Below the pieces are notes generated by a model, which saw only the letters and a program-made list of their open reading frames with translations, made no database searches and was not told the origin of the DNA. A program made the position numbers and the translations under genes. This document shows, piece after piece, positions 45,112 through 56,223 of a stretch of 64,000 nt of DNA; position 1 is the stretch's first letter, and the number at the start of each line of letters is the position of its first letter. Location of the stretch: positions 2,294,001-2,358,000 of the forward strand of contig JAULSN010000009.1 in assembly GCA_033439765.1 (NCBI GenBank), in the 5' to 3' direction. The DNA comes from Lasiosphaeria ovina. Lineage: Eukaryota > Ascomycota > Sordariomycetes > Sordariales > Lasiosphaeriaceae.

Positions 45112-45764
45112 GTTACTAAGGTAGGTGATAGGCCGACAGGGAAGACGGGGGGGTTCGGTACTACAAATAGAGCATAAAGCGCCGTGAGCTTGGATGACAG
45201 CGAGGGCGACGATAAACAGCCACATACAACATCTTTGGGCAGCAAGATGGATGGAAATGAGAATGTTTCTTCACGAAAAAGGAGTCGCCATCGCCTGCGG
45301 CAGGAGGCTATTTATTTATGTATATCCGAGGAGTTGCTCTCCATGTGCAGAGCTCCCTGGCGCGAACCATATCCCTAATAAATACCCGACTCTCACACCC
45401 AGTCCCGTGCCGTTCAACGGGTAGTCAACCACGTATTGTAATGTACAGTACAAGCATATCTTGGGGAACCTGACTCCGACTCCACGAGATGTTCTCCGTT
45501 CCCAAAACCCACAACCCAAAACCCAATATCACTCCACACTCCCACCACCACCAAATCACAGACCTGTTCCCTCTTTCCCTCTCCCCCTCTGCCGGCTAGC
45601 CGCTACCTTTCGCTTCGCCGATGAAGTGTGCAACTGACAAGACAGTCACAGCTCCGTGCCATCCTCTCACCGGTGGGGGACGGCATACCGATTTGTCATA
45701 TTGCTGATGATGCAATTGTAGTATGACAAGACATGATGACATGATATGGCATGGGTCATGTCTC
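45112..45764. other. Convergent 3' spacer
   Basis: Spacer between the FHA-like/pseudokinase gene (+) and the 45.8-kb gene (-). No gene is seen; presumably 3' UTRs. Confidence 0.6.
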
Positions 45765-46487
45765 TCAAAGATGGTCCCATCGAATGCTCTCGAATTTGCT
45801 CTGGATGACCTTCTTGTCGATGACCACTTTCAGCTTCCAGCGCGGCACCTCAGGCAGCGGCAGAGGGCGCATCGGCAGAGGGCGCATCGGCGCGGCAGCA
45901 GTGGGGAGGACCGTCTTCTCCTCTTTAGCTTCGCCTTTGCCTTTGTCGCCGTTGTTCATGGCAGTGTTGGTCGTGATGGAAGTGGTAGCCAGATCAGTGG
46001 TCACCTGGGCGATGCCATCGCCACCGTTGTTGTCAGTGTTCTCAATGGTGGTTGTCTTCTGAGCCTCGCCAGCGGAGGAGATACCGCTCGCCTCGACGGC
46101 CCGGGCGCGGGCGAGTTTGAGGGCGGCAAGAGAGGCCCGGATAGAAGCCAAGTGAGCCTTGGGGTCGGCAGTTAGGGTCTTGAGGAGCTTCATGGCCTTG
46201 TTATGGACGACGAAGAACCAAAGCGAGGCGTAGACGCGGCGCTGCTGTTTGCTGATCTCAGTGCTGTCGATGGCCGGGTAGCCGCTGACGTTGCGGCGGG
46301 CACGGGCCGAGGGCAGGGTGAGTTGAGTTCGGATGCTGGCGCGGCGTCGGTATCTCATGAGGACACGGCGCAGATTGTGGTGTTGGGCTAGGAGAGTAGC
46401 GCTGCGGGGAGCCTGCTCCTCGAGGTCGCTTGCGGTGTAGACGTATTTTCCCAGCGGGGAAGGGACATAAGGCCTAGCCGGAGCCAT
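45765..46487 (-). CDS. Unrecognised small hypothetical protein
   Basis: A single open frame of 240 aa from the ATG of MAPARPYVPSPLGKYVYT. An in-frame codon run continues upstream but resembles UTR. The first ~150 residues are basic and helical-looking, with Arg-rich LRRVLMRYRRRASIRTQL and a Lys/Leu/Ala segment (NKAMKLLKTL… ASLAALKLARARA). A Thr/Asn-rich linker follows, then a direct repeat PMRPLPMRPLP and a C-terminal WKLKVVIDKKVIQSKFE. The basic helical character could suit a mitochondrial or ribosome-associated protein, but that is only a guess. The family is not recognised. Confidence 0.55.
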   Translation of the reverse strand: MAPARPYVPSPLGKYVYTASDLEEQAPRSATLLAQHHNLRRVLMRYRRRASIRTQLTLPSARARRNVSGYPAIDSTEISKQQRRVYASLWFFVVHNKAMKLLKTLTADPKAHLASIRASLAALKLARARAVEASGISSAGEAQKTTTIENTDNNGGDGIAQVTTDLATTSITTNTAMNNGDKGKGEAKEEKTVLPTAAAPMRPLPMRPLPLPEVPRWKLKVVIDKKVIQSKFESIRWDHL

Positions 46488-46729
46488 GTGGAATGTCGAA
46501 TGCCTTAACTGGAAGGATAGAGTGACGATCTGGGCTTGAGGGCTTATTGCTGAGACAGGAGATGCGGCTGTTGAGGTTTGCTTTGCAGAGCGTATAAAAG
46601 CCAAAGTTGAGTAGGTATGCTGGGTTGAGTTGCTTCAGGTGTCAATGCGGAATGAGCAAAAGAGGTTGTCAAGCTTTGGCAGGACGTTGCTCGGTCGAGC
46701 AGCATGTTGTAGTGAACAATTAGGTTATT

Positions 46730-46815
46730 CACTCGGGCTGTTCACTTGGTGTGTTTACTTTGGCCGCTCACTTGGACTCTTCACTTGGGCTGTCCACTTG
46801 GGTTGTTCACTGGCT
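46730..46815. repeat. Degenerate ~15-bp tandem repeat, (N)CTGTTCACTTGG core
   Basis: About five to six imperfect units with the core CTNTTCACTTGG / CTGTCCACTTGG, directly preceding the 67-bp minisatellite and sharing its TGTTCAC motif. Confidence 0.75.
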
Positions 46816-46820
46816 GGCCG

Positions 46821-47020
46821 CTCGCAAGCAGACAGGAAGTTCCTGTTACTGGAGAAACTGAACAAATACTAATGCTGTTCACTTTAGCTCGAAAGCAGAC
46901 AGGAAGTTCCTGTTACTGGAGAAACTGAACAAATACTAATGCTGTTCACTTTAGCTCGAAAGCAGACAAGAAGTGTGACTGTTACTGGAGAAGCTGGAGA
47001 AACAGTAATGCTGTTCACAC
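46821..47020. repeat. 67-bp minisatellite, about three copies
   Basis: A partial unit at 46821-46870, a full unit at 46871-46937 (67 bp), a diverged unit at 46938-47006 (69 bp), then the start of another. Each unit begins AATGCTGTTCAC and includes AGCAGACAGGAAGT. The first two copies are almost identical over the shared span, so they are recent. The motif AATGCTGTTCAC recurs alone near 47240. Confidence 0.93.
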
Positions 47021-47315
47021 CAACCCCCAAGAGTGTCAGGGGCTCGAATAGCAAAGAGATGAAAAGGCACAAGCAACATGGCCTCTTCCAAGTACCAAGA
47101 CGCCGACGTTCATTAGATTGATAACACAAGACAGCGATATGATAAATATGTGGTAGTCGTTTGTATGTCGCTGAAAGCTCTCTAAAGTAGGTATCTATTT
47201 GCCCATAGACACCAAGCCCAATGCCTCCTGAACATCACGAATGCTGTTCACACGCAACCCTGAAGCTGCTAGGCACCTTAGTGAAGCAGCCTTGCCCATG
47301 TGGCCAGCCAACTCT

Positions 47316-47957
47316 CTAAGCCTGCAGGCACCCGAGAAAATCGCCATTAATGCTGCCGATAGCCCACATTTGGCCGACTTCGGTTCGCAAGCCGATGACT
47401 TTAGCACGGATATGAGTCCCAGGCTCAATGACCATATCGGCGTTGTTAGTGAATTGCGGCGGGGTGGCGTTAGCATCCCATTGCATTTCATCGGGCATCA
47501 GCTGTTTCGTGTCAGCACAACCTACTCTGGAGGCCACCCATCATTGCAGAGGAGCGAACATACGTGGGCAGAGACAAAGAGCCGCAAGGGGCCGACTTGA
47601 GCGAAGAAGCCGTGCTGGTTCACAGAATATGTGATTCCGTCAACCTAGCGATAAGGTTAGAACGCGACCAAATGCGCAAAAGGCAAGAAGACCCGAGGGG
47701 CAACCAACCACTTCGCCCTTAAATGGCCGCCAGACTACGGCACGATAGCCCACGGTAAACTCGGCAAGACCACTACCGGGAAGAATGCGGCCCTCGGACA
47801 CGTCAAACGTGTCCATGATCGCAATGATATAGTAGTCGCCAACACATGTACCCTCGACATCCTTGACCAGCTTGGTGGTGACCAGCTCGTGCATATTCCT
47901 GCCGAAATAGGACGGGTGAAGCGTGACGCGCCGCTCGAGGTTGTGGAGAAAGAACAT
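47316..47957 (-). CDS. RPB7: RNA polymerase II subunit Rpb7
   Basis: Stalk subunit of Pol II, partner of Rpb4, used in initiation and mRNA fate. Coding exons on the minus strand are 47957-47709, 47644-47564 and 47501-47316, giving 171 aa, the same length as yeast Rpb7. Exon 1 shows [19 protein letters not shown], then [28 protein letters not shown], the conserved RNP-like domain. Exon 2 encodes [27 protein letters not shown]. Exon 3 encodes LMPDEMQWD… then the OB-fold end [25 protein letters not shown]. The donor of intron 1 is GTTGGT, weaker than usual, but it is the only one that keeps the family sequence. Confidence 0.95.
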
Positions 47958-49504
47958 GTTGACCGTGTCTCGGATTGCTGCGACCGACGGCCTAGCTAGG
48001 AGGAAAGGGAAGAGGCCTCGGGCGTCCTAGATTGCCGGCGCAGGCGCGACCTTGGGCCAGTACCAAGTCGGCACAGTCACAGGGCGCGAGCCGAGTCGGG
48101 CGGGAGGATCGCGAGGTCGAAGTCGCAGCCCGGCTTCCTTTCTCGGTCGAATTGATCGCATCGGCCGGCCGGACTGAGAGCGACGAGACGCGCCGCGACT
48201 TCGTCTTCGCCTATGTCTTCTTCTTACAAGCCGGAGTGCGCAGCTATGAGACGCGACAGGGAGACGTTGGGTCGTTCTTTCCTTTCACCTGGTTGAACTT
48301 GGAAGGCTTGAATTTTGGATTAGGCGAGGCTGACGCATCCGGCAGTCCCACCAGAAATTGTTCAAGCGCGGCGCAGCGGCGGCAACTTTAACCTTCTGGT
48401 CCGTGCGTGACCAGCTGCAGGAACGGGTCCAGCCCAGGGTCCAGCCCAAAGGGAAGCCGCCCAGGTTCTTCTCCGCATTCCGGGGCTAGGCGTTCTTTTG
48501 TGCGTCTCGAAGCCTGGCTGCCAGGAGTCGATATTGGCTAGGAGAGACGATCGACTGGTGGTACAGTACATGTACATGAACTTTCGATGTGTTCTCGAGA
48601 GGCCTAAAAGCCTACCTTAGAGGGACGAGACCCCCGCTGTTGGCTGGCATTAAAACCCAAACACTTCACGTCGTCGACTTGGAGGCACTACGTTCTGAAA
48701 GGCCAAAAGCAAGGCACTCAGGGCACCAATATGCAGATATCGAATAATTGAATTGTATCTGAAGACAAAATAGCATAGCTTTGGAAACTGCCATCCTACT
48801 CTTCTTCACGCCTTCGACCCAAATATTAGCCTGGCTGCTGTGGCCGGATTATTGCCCGGTTGGCTGGACCTTCGTCACCAATAGCCAGTTGAGACACGTG
48901 GGTGCAAGCTCGCGAGCTAGGTAAGCACTGAAAAGATACAAGCCAAATTTGAGCCGAACCTATCGGGATCTCGGCGCCATCGCCCTATCACTGCCGCAAT
49001 GGAACCTAGGCTCTCTGAAATTATCGGCAACATGGACAAACTTCACATAACCCTTCCGTCGGTATCGCCGGGGAGTTCAGAAGGTCAGCAGCTGTGGGCA
49101 CTGGGGAAGGCGCACAGGCCTGGCCCCCCAACCAGCCAGCGTGGTCACGCCTGTTTCAAGGTCCAAACCCCTGGCGCCAGAAAGATGGGTACCCAATTGC
49201 CCTGGGTGCCGTAAATCGGCCAACACATCACCAGATTACGAACCTAATATCACGCCCAAACCCGACTCCATCACATTGCCGCTCATGTTTCTTCTTCTCT
49301 TGCCCTATTATCTGATCTTTGCCGTCGACTTCTAACAGCGAGATACAGACGTCCCCCATCTCGACCTGGTTGCGCGAGTAAAATACCGGGGCAGTTAGAT
49401 CCTCGGGACCTTTGAGCCTCCCGTCTCCTTTCTCCTTTCTCCTTTCTCCTTTCTCAAATCTCAAACTCACGCCCGCCTGTTTCTCCGGCTCTGAGACAAC
49501 CGGC
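47958..49504. other. Divergent promoter/spacer RPB7-MPO1
   Basis: 1.5 kb between the divergent RPB7 and Mpo1-like genes with no supportable gene. A (TCTCCTT)n stretch lies at about 49426-49455, just upstream of the Mpo1-like ATG, and is probably 5' UTR. Confidence 0.55.
49426..49455. repeat. (TCTCCTT)n pyrimidine repeat
   Basis: About four heptamer units, 50 bp upstream of the Mpo1-like start codon. Such C/T-rich tracts are common in fungal 5' UTRs. Confidence 0.85.
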
Positions 49505-50302
49505 ATGTCCCTCCACCTGGAGAAACAGCTTACCATAGTGAGCTCCACCACTCCCACAAGTTTCTGCTTAACCCCTTCTCGGCTCTTCCAGCTGGCTGAG
49601 AAGCCGCGACGATCGTCCGTTACGCAACCTAAGCTAACTGCTTGCTTTGTACGTAGTATGGTTCATATCACCATAACCATGTGAACAAGGCAATTCACAT
49701 GGCATGCGTGCCCTTGATACTCTTTTCCGGGTTTGAGATTGTATGCAAGCTCCCTCTTTTAGACCAACCCTACCGGTAATGGGAATATTGGGGGGGTTTT
49801 TTTTTCTACTGCTAATGTTCTGACATTTGCTGCTCACCAGGCCTCAAACTGCGGGCCATTTTTTACCCTGCCGTCGTGGCTCCAAATACCGTACCTATAT
49901 CCAAACCTGGGGACTTTTGGAGCCTTGACATGGGGCGGGCTCTATGTCCTTCTCGAGCCAGTCGCGGGGACTGCCCTGGCGTTGATTTGCCTCGGCGCGG
50001 CAGCGGGAACCAACTTCCTCCGGATGGAGAATCCCACGGGCACCACGAAGGTGGCTATCGCAGTTCACGTCGCGTCCTGGCTGCTCCAGTTCGTGGGCCA
50101 CGGCAGCTTCGAGGGCAGAGCCCCCGTCTTGCTGGACAACCTCTTCCAAGCCATTTTCCTCGCCCCCCTCTTTGTGTGGCTGGAGTTTCTCTTCATGATC
50201 GGCTACCGGCCCGAGCTCAAGAAGCGCGTCGACAAGGCCGTTGCAATCGAGGTCGCAAAGTTCCGGGCGCGCAAGGCCAAGGCGGCTGAGAAGACGCAAT
50301 GA
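49505..50302 (+). CDS. MPO1: Mpo1-like (DUF962) ER membrane protein
   Basis: Family of the yeast Mpo1 dioxygenase, which alpha-oxidises 2-hydroxy phytosphingosine-derived fatty acids at the ER membrane. Coding exons are 49505-49537, 49657-49740 and 49841-50302, 192 aa, all introns in phase 0. Exon 1 is MSLHLEKQLTI. Exon 2 gives the conserved YGSYHHNHVNKAIHMACVPLILFSGFEI, including the HHN and later His that form the metal-binding motif. Exon 3 has LPSWLQIPYLYPNLGTFGALTW, a hydrophobic span, then AVHVASWLLQFVGHGSFEGRAPVLLDNL and LEFLFMIGYRPELKKRV, the family signature. Several membrane helices are expected. A tiny first exon makes it easy to miss. Confidence 0.93.
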
Positions 50303-51396
50303 GACTCAACGTTGGCTTGTCAGTCTGCTGCCAACTTGAACACGACCCGGTCAAGGCTGGCAGGCCCAATTCCCGCGAACAAAGTGCTTCGCCTGTTTCG
50401 GATCCGCAACAAGGATGTTTTGAGGATGCCGCCAAGCTCTCGCTCAATCTACGAGATTAGTCTATGGGGTTTACTGAATAATGTGTGTAGTATAGTAACC
50501 AAGGGATAGCATGGCCGGTGTCTGGTCTACCCCAACTGTTTATTTCTGGTTATCCGTCAAGCATCGCGTGTTTGGAAAGCCCGGGTTCAAAGAGAACCCG
50601 TTGAAGGAGAGAGATAATAACCTGATTTCCTCCGTTAGTTGTCTATTGATTTAAATGTGCTGGGCAAAATTGGGCGTGCCACGTCAAGTGAAACATCCAA
50701 CGCAGTCATACTCCGTACGTAGTCCATTGGCATTGATGTGACCTGTCTCCAATGAGGAATATCGCCCAGCATTGCTGCGTGGTGTGCAAGAACTCTATAA
50801 AATATCGGAGTGATGGTTTCGTTTGTTGCCAAACTCTGAGTCTCCTTTTTCCCGTCCAACAAAGAGAAATGATATAGACTGCGGAACAAAAAAAAACAGC
50901 CAGGAAAATGAAATAAAGGATGACACTTGGATGAGAACTGAGCTTCGGTCGGTTCAATGGATCCGGGAACCTGTCATCCAAAACTTACTTCAGGTCACCA
51001 ATTTCCAATTTCCAACAACTCGAGGTTCCAGACTGCTGGCACCAGACACGCCCCGCACTAATACTGCAGTGAGACTTGCGCTCGGGCACCTTACCTAACG
51101 CGTGCAAGCAAGCCCCACGACAGCTAAGCCGCCGCGGCTTATCGCGTGCCCGCCTATCAACCTATCTACACCAGAACCCCACGTCCCCCCGGCTCCCGGA
51201 TCCCGCATCGCATCGGATCGCATCGCACCGCGTTCGTGTCTCGCTTTCACAAAGCCACAACCAAAAAGCCAAGACGAGACAAGACAAGACATCGCGCGGA
51301 GAACACCGTCCAAAGGCCGGCCAGCCAGACAGCCAGCCAGCCCGATCTCCTTCCATTTACGTATTTCTCTCCCTATCTCTCCCGCCGTCCGAAACG
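50303..51396. other. Spacer between MPO1 and the APQ12-like gene
   Basis: About 1.1 kb with no supportable gene. The right part (51100-51396) is C-rich with CATCG and CCAGC-type short repeats, likely promoter and 5' UTR of the next gene. Confidence 0.55.
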
Positions 51397-52139
51397 ATGG
51401 ATTTGCCCGTGCAGATGGCGCTGGGCCTGATAAAAGGTAGGTAAACATGTGCCCGCCGCTCTTTCTTTAGGTTCTCCCCGGATTTCTTTTCCAGTGTGCG
51501 TGTATGGGCTGGCTACAAGCTGCGGATAGGCAGGAAAGGAGCTTGCAAAACGGTCCGCTAACTTAACTCTGTCCCCGCGACACAATAGGCGTCCTCCCTG
51601 ACAGCGCGGTGCAGTTCATCCAAGAAAACCTCCTTGACCCGGCGTCGCCCGCGCAAGCCGTGAAGCGCGAAGCGTCGGGCGCTCTGTGGGCGATCGGCGC
51701 GTCGGTGTTGCCCGTGGTGGCGCCGCTGGTAGACCGGGCGACGGCGGCGCTGTCGAGCAGCCCAGACATGGTGGTGGCGGCTGCGTTCCTTGTCGTGGTG
51801 CTCGTTGTGTACCAGGTGCTCTCGCTCGTGCGGCGCGTCATGATGTTCTGGACGCGGCTGGCGGTACGCGCCGTCATGTGGGCGGGCGTCGCGGCGCTGC
51901 TGGCCATGGCGTGGCAGCGCGGGATCGAGGCCAGCGTACGCGACGCCGTCGTCATCCTCAGCAAGGTTGCCGGGTTCGGCGGCGGCGTCGCCAACTACTT
52001 CATCCAGGAGTACCAGCGCTACGACGCCCAGCAGCGCGAGGCCCAGCAGTACCAGCAGCAGCAGCAACAGTACCGGAGCGGCGACTACGGACAGCGCTCC
52101 TCGCGCTCCTCACGCGGCCAGGGGGGCGGGTGGTCATGA
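51397..52139 (+). CDS. APQ12-like nuclear envelope membrane protein
   Basis: Coding exons 51397-51436 and 51589-52139, 196 aa; the intron splits a Gly codon (LIK-G-VLPDSAVQFI). The N-terminal segment FIQENLLDPASPAQAVKREASGALW resembles the APQ12 family of nuclear-envelope/ER proteins involved in nuclear pore biogenesis and lipid homeostasis. Two to three hydrophobic spans follow (MVVAAAFLVVVLVVYQVLSLV and AVMWAGVAALLAMAW are clearest). The C-terminus is soluble, Gln-rich (DAQQREAQQYQQQQQQ), then Ser/Gly/Arg-rich. The membrane topology is read directly; the APQ12 name is from motif memory and moderately sure. Confidence 0.75.
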
Positions 52140-52575
52140 GCGGCATGGAACGGGAATTGAGCATGCGGCGCATTGGGTTCTGTTCAACAGTCAAGGGGAC
52201 GGTGACAAGGAAACGGGGGTAAAGGGGATTACGGAATACATGGGCATTTTGCGGGGAGATACTCCACGGCGTTTATGTGTAATTTTTAGGAATAAATTGA
52301 CGGACCACATGTTTACGTAGTCGATGCTTTCAGGTTGGTGGGTGATTACAAGGCCGGCATTGAAATGCGCATCTCTGGATTGGGACCTTGATGGGGGCAC
52401 GGCTGCTGTGATAAAGCCGGAATTCTATTTTAGTATAACAGAACTTGATACGCAACGCTATGCATCCGCCAAAAAAACACCATCCCAGCCGAAATTTCGT
52501 CATGAACCATAAGCCGACATGCACATGAAAACCAAGGACCAAACTTGAGCCCGAAAGAAGTGGGGTGGTACACGA
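52140..52575. other. Convergent 3' spacer
   Basis: Spacer between the APQ12-like gene (+) and GPN3 (-). No gene is seen. Confidence 0.6.
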
Positions 52576-53554
52576 TCACTCATCTTCAACTGCATCTTCC
52601 ACTAACTCCCTCGGCTCCTGAGCTTCGTGGTACTGGATGCAGTCGTCGATATAGCTGAGGATCGACTGGACGCTGTCCTCGTCGGTGCAGTCCAGCTTCA
52701 AGTAGCTGACCATGCTGAAGCTCTCGATCAGCCCGGCAACGGCCGTGTTCAGGCGTTTGAATGTGGCGCCAGACATCAACGCGTCCTTGTCCTGCGTACT
52801 GCCGTGGGTGTCCATGTCGACGTCGACGTCGGCCTTCTTCCTTCCGATATCTGCCGGGTCGTCGTCCAATAGGCTCGTGTCCGGCGTGATGAACCTTTTC
52901 ATGTCCTTCTTGCGCACCTGCCCCTTGACGAGGTCCATCTTGCTCAGTATGTTGATATGTGGCACCTCGAGCAGGATCATGGCGCTCATGGCGCTGAGCG
53001 TTCCGGCGAAGTACTTGGCCCGGTCCACGACAAAGGTCGACTCGAGCAGGTAGGCGGCGCACAGCCGTATGTCAAGCGCGCCGGGCTGCGTGAGGAACCG
53101 GACAAGCATCGGCAAGATGGGGATGTGGGTGTACAGCTCGATTTGGCCCGGCATGTCAAAGATGATGAGGTACTCCTCTGTCAGAGAGTCGAGGGCCTCG
53201 GTGAGGAAGTCGAGGTTCTCCATGAGGAACTCGAAGCAGTATATCAGCCCGCCGTTGGGGCCGAGCCGCATCTCTTCCATGACATCTTCGAGCGATATCA
53301 GGTCCTTGATGTCGAGATCGGGTGTGTGCTCGAACGTCTCGGCGGCGGGGTCGAGGTTGACGTAGAAGGCCGAGCGCCGGTTGAGTTGGAGATGGGTAAT
53401 GAGCGACGCGCAGAACGTGGACTAGAGCCGGGAAACAGCATCGTGTTAGAGAGCTTTGGTTACGGAAGTGTACATAATATTAGCGACCAAGCGTGGTATA
53501 ACATACCTTGCCGGCGCCCGCCGGGCCCATCACCATCACGCCGTATTTGCTCAT
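52576..53554 (-). CDS. GPN3: GPN-loop GTPase 3
   Basis: Small GTPase needed with Gpn1 for assembly and nuclear import of RNA polymerase II. Coding exons on the minus strand are 53554-53507 and 53421-52576, 297 aa. Exon 1 ends exactly within the Walker A motif (GPAGAGK|S, residues 10-17). Exon 2 carries LNRRSAFYVNLDPAAE, the GPN loop (RLGPNGGL), the G3-type DMPGQIE, the G4-type SKMD and the YLKLDCTDEDS region. An acidic insert (DVDVDMD) precedes the C-terminal helices. Length and motif order match the family. It is functionally linked to RPB7 4.6 kb away by pathway, though not adjacent. Confidence 0.95.
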
Positions 53555-54871
53555 GTCTAAATAGGTATGCGAGCAGACTCGCGGGACCCCGGGTGTGGAA
53601 GGAGGGGTTGCTGGTTATCGGGTCACCATGCACCGAGTCCGAAATAAAGGATGCTGGTGTTGCCTGGAATCCTCTCTGAATTCGTGCAGCACTCCCGTCG
53701 CTGTCATCAGATGCACAGTCGGCTCCAGAGCTAACCTCCGAACGAATAACTTGTACAACTACAGGGCACATAAACGGTGTTTCGGTCGGAGCGGTTGCCG
53801 CAAGCGTGCCTGCCGAAGTGGGATTGAGGATTTTTTTTGGAATGGGCTGCCCCGCCCCGCAGTGGGGGGTGGTTCTGCTGGCGGCACAAGGTGCGGTGAA
53901 GAGCCATAATTCGGAGGGGCAGCAATGGCGCAATTTCTTGCCCAAGACGAGTGCCAAGGTACCTGCTACATGCTCGGCATCATTTGCTACAAAATATTCC
54001 TCCGCAATCTCCCATGACCAGAAAGGTTCAATTTGCTGTGGTAGAAGATCGGGAAATTGAACATGCTATCTAGACCTCCAGTCACTATCCAACGTGTTAT
54101 ATCTCTAGAACTTTTCTCTGCTCGTTTTTATGTCTACCGGAAGGCAGTTTAGCTTAGTGTTGGTCGTGTTGTTCGCCGTATTCTCGAAGCCGCTCACTCT
54201 GAGGCCGGGTGGGACATGGTGGATGTCGGAGGATTATCATGTAGCACATGCGGCTATCAAAGTCACCAGGTACCCAGGGGTCCTGTGTTTCCCAATCCGC
54301 GGTCAGAAGGGGCCGAGACTCGGGGTTCAACACAAAATTCCTCAAATACTGGCCTCCCCCATCCCCAGCAACCTTCGCTTCCTCCTTGTCTCTTTCCCAA
54401 GCATCTATCTTTGACAGTGCACACTTCGCCGCCCCTCTTCGGTCTTCATTTCCCGTTCTTGCCTTGCTGCCTTTGGCTTCGCTATTGTTCGGCCTGAAGG
54501 TAAGCATCATCTGAGACCCTGGACCTTCCGAGTTTCGTCCCCGGCCTTCGGGCCCCGATTGCGCTTTCTTTGTGTTGGAGCCTCTCAACCCCCCTCCTAC
54601 CCACACCCCAACCACCCCTCTCAAAGCAATCCAATGCTACTTGTGGAGCTTCGATTTCCATAATTTCTCCCACCCAGGGCGCACTCTTCCACTCCCACAA
54701 GCCCAATTTCAAGAAACAGCAATTGAGCCTCATCTAACGAGCTCGTGTCCAGTCACCACCTCCGGCTGTCTTGCTACCTAATCCGGGAACCTCCGAGCGT
54801 ATGTGTACCCCTCTCCTAGTCGTCCCCGGCTGGTTGCTAAAAGCTGTACAGACTTGACTTCATATTTCACA
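53555..54871. other. Divergent promoter/spacer GPN3-SAM1
   Basis: 1.3 kb between divergent genes, with no supportable gene. The right half is C/T-rich and probably the long 5' leader of the SAM synthetase gene, including a candidate leader intron. Confidence 0.55.
54799..54851 (+). other. Candidate 5'-UTR intron of the SAM synthetase gene
   Basis: GTATGT at 54799, a GCTAAAAG branch-like site and a GTACAG acceptor ending at 54851, 20 nt before the ATG. The 53-nt size is normal for this genome, but there is no coding continuity to prove it. Confidence 0.4.
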
Positions 54872-56223
54872 ATGGCGCCCAACGGTACCAACGGCACAAA
54901 CGGCCACGACTCCAATGGCGTGAGCGGGTGGAAGCACTATAATGAGGGCACCTTCCTCTTCACCGTAAGTCGTCGCATTGGCAATGCCGTGGTAAATTGG
55001 CTCTGCAGGCGCTGACTGCCACCCACAGTCCGAGTCCGTCGGTGAGGGCCACCCCGACAAGATGGCCGATCAGGTCTCTGATGCCGTCCTCGATGCCTGC
55101 TTGGCCGTGGACCCTCTGTCCAAGGTCGCTTGCGAGACTGCCACCAAGACCGGCATGGTCATGATCTTCGGCGAGATTACCACCAAGGCCAAGATCGACT
55201 ACCAAAAGGTTGTTCGCAACGCCATCAAGGACATTGGCTACGATGACTCCTCCAAGGGCTTCGACTACAAGACCTGCAACCTCCTCATCGCCATTGAGGA
55301 GCAGTCTCCCGATATCGCCCAGGGCCTGAAGCTTGACCAGCGTCTGGAGAACCTCGGTGCCGGTGACCAGGGTATCATGTTCGGCTATGCTACTGATGAG
55401 ACCCCCGAGCTCTTCCCCCTCACCCTTCTCTTTGCGCACAAGCTCAACGCCGCCATGTCGGCTGCCCGCCGCGACGGCTCCCTGCCCTGGCTGCGGCCCG
55501 ATACCAAGACTCAGGTCACTATCGAGTACAAGCACGACAACGGCGCCGTTGTCCCCCTCCGCGTTGACACTGTTGTCGTTTCTGCCCAGCACAGCGAGGA
55601 GATCACCACCGAGAAGCTGCGCAAGGAGATCCTAGAGAAGATTGTCAAGGCCACCATTCCTGCTAAGTACCTCGATGAGAAGACCGTCTACCACGTAAGC
55701 GACCGATCCAGGCGCTGCCTCCTTTCGCACTGGGATTGGGCTATTAGCTAACATAACATAGATTCAACCCTCTGGTCTTTTCATCATCGGTGGTCCTCAG
55801 GGTGATGCTGGCCTGACTGGCCGCAAGATCATCGTCGACACCTATGGCGGCTGGGGTGCTCACGGTGGTGGTGCTTTCTCCGGAAAGGACTTCTCCAAGG
55901 TCGATCGGTCGGCTGCTTACCTCGGCCGCTGGATTGCTAAGTCGCTGGTTGCCGCCGGGCTCGCTCGTCGGGCTCTTGTTCAGCTTTCGTACGCCATCGG
56001 CGTTGCTGAGCCCCTGTCCATCTATGTCGACACATACGGCACCTCGGAGAAGACGTCGGATGAGCTCGTCGAGATTATCCGCGCGAACTTCGACATGCGC
56101 CCTGGTGTCATTGTCAAGGAGCTTGACCTCACCCGACCCATCTATTTCCAGACCGCCAAGAACGGACACTTTGGCACCAACCAGAGCTTCACCTGGGAGC
56201 AGCCGAAGGCGCTCAAGTTCTAA
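54872..56223 (+). CDS. S-adenosylmethionine synthetase
   Basis: Makes S-adenosylmethionine from ATP and methionine in the cytosol; the sole methyl donor for most methyltransferases. Coding exons are 54872-54964, 55029-55694 and 55762-56223, 406 aa. Exon 1 is an Asn/Gly/Thr-rich leader ending in NEGTFLFT. Exon 2 starts [19 protein letters not shown], with the conserved GHPDK, and includes the ATP-site [15 protein letters not shown]. Exon 3 has [48 protein letters not shown], the second ATP/Mg-binding region. Strong codon bias in the C-ending direction fits high expression. This is one of the surest calls in the window. Confidence 0.98.

Larger units (their letters stand above)
46488..47315. 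other. Spacer with minisatellite, 3' of RPB7
   Basis: No gene is seen. The spacer is dominated by tandem repeats sharing a TGTTCAC core, annotated separately. Confidence 0.6.

Noticed and set aside
46821..47020. Tandem repeats as a possible CRISPR array
   Set aside because: Repeats are contiguous 67-bp units without unique spacers, and this is a eukaryotic chromosome.
50575..50605. CCCGGGTTCAAAG…AACCCG palindrome resembling a T arm or terminator
   Set aside because: Loop length is wrong for a T arm and there is no cloverleaf. A simple hairpin of unknown meaning in 3' flank.
52586..53062. Arg/His-rich minus-strand frame
   Set aside because: A shifted frame of GPN3 exon 2; the true frame carries all GTPase motifs.
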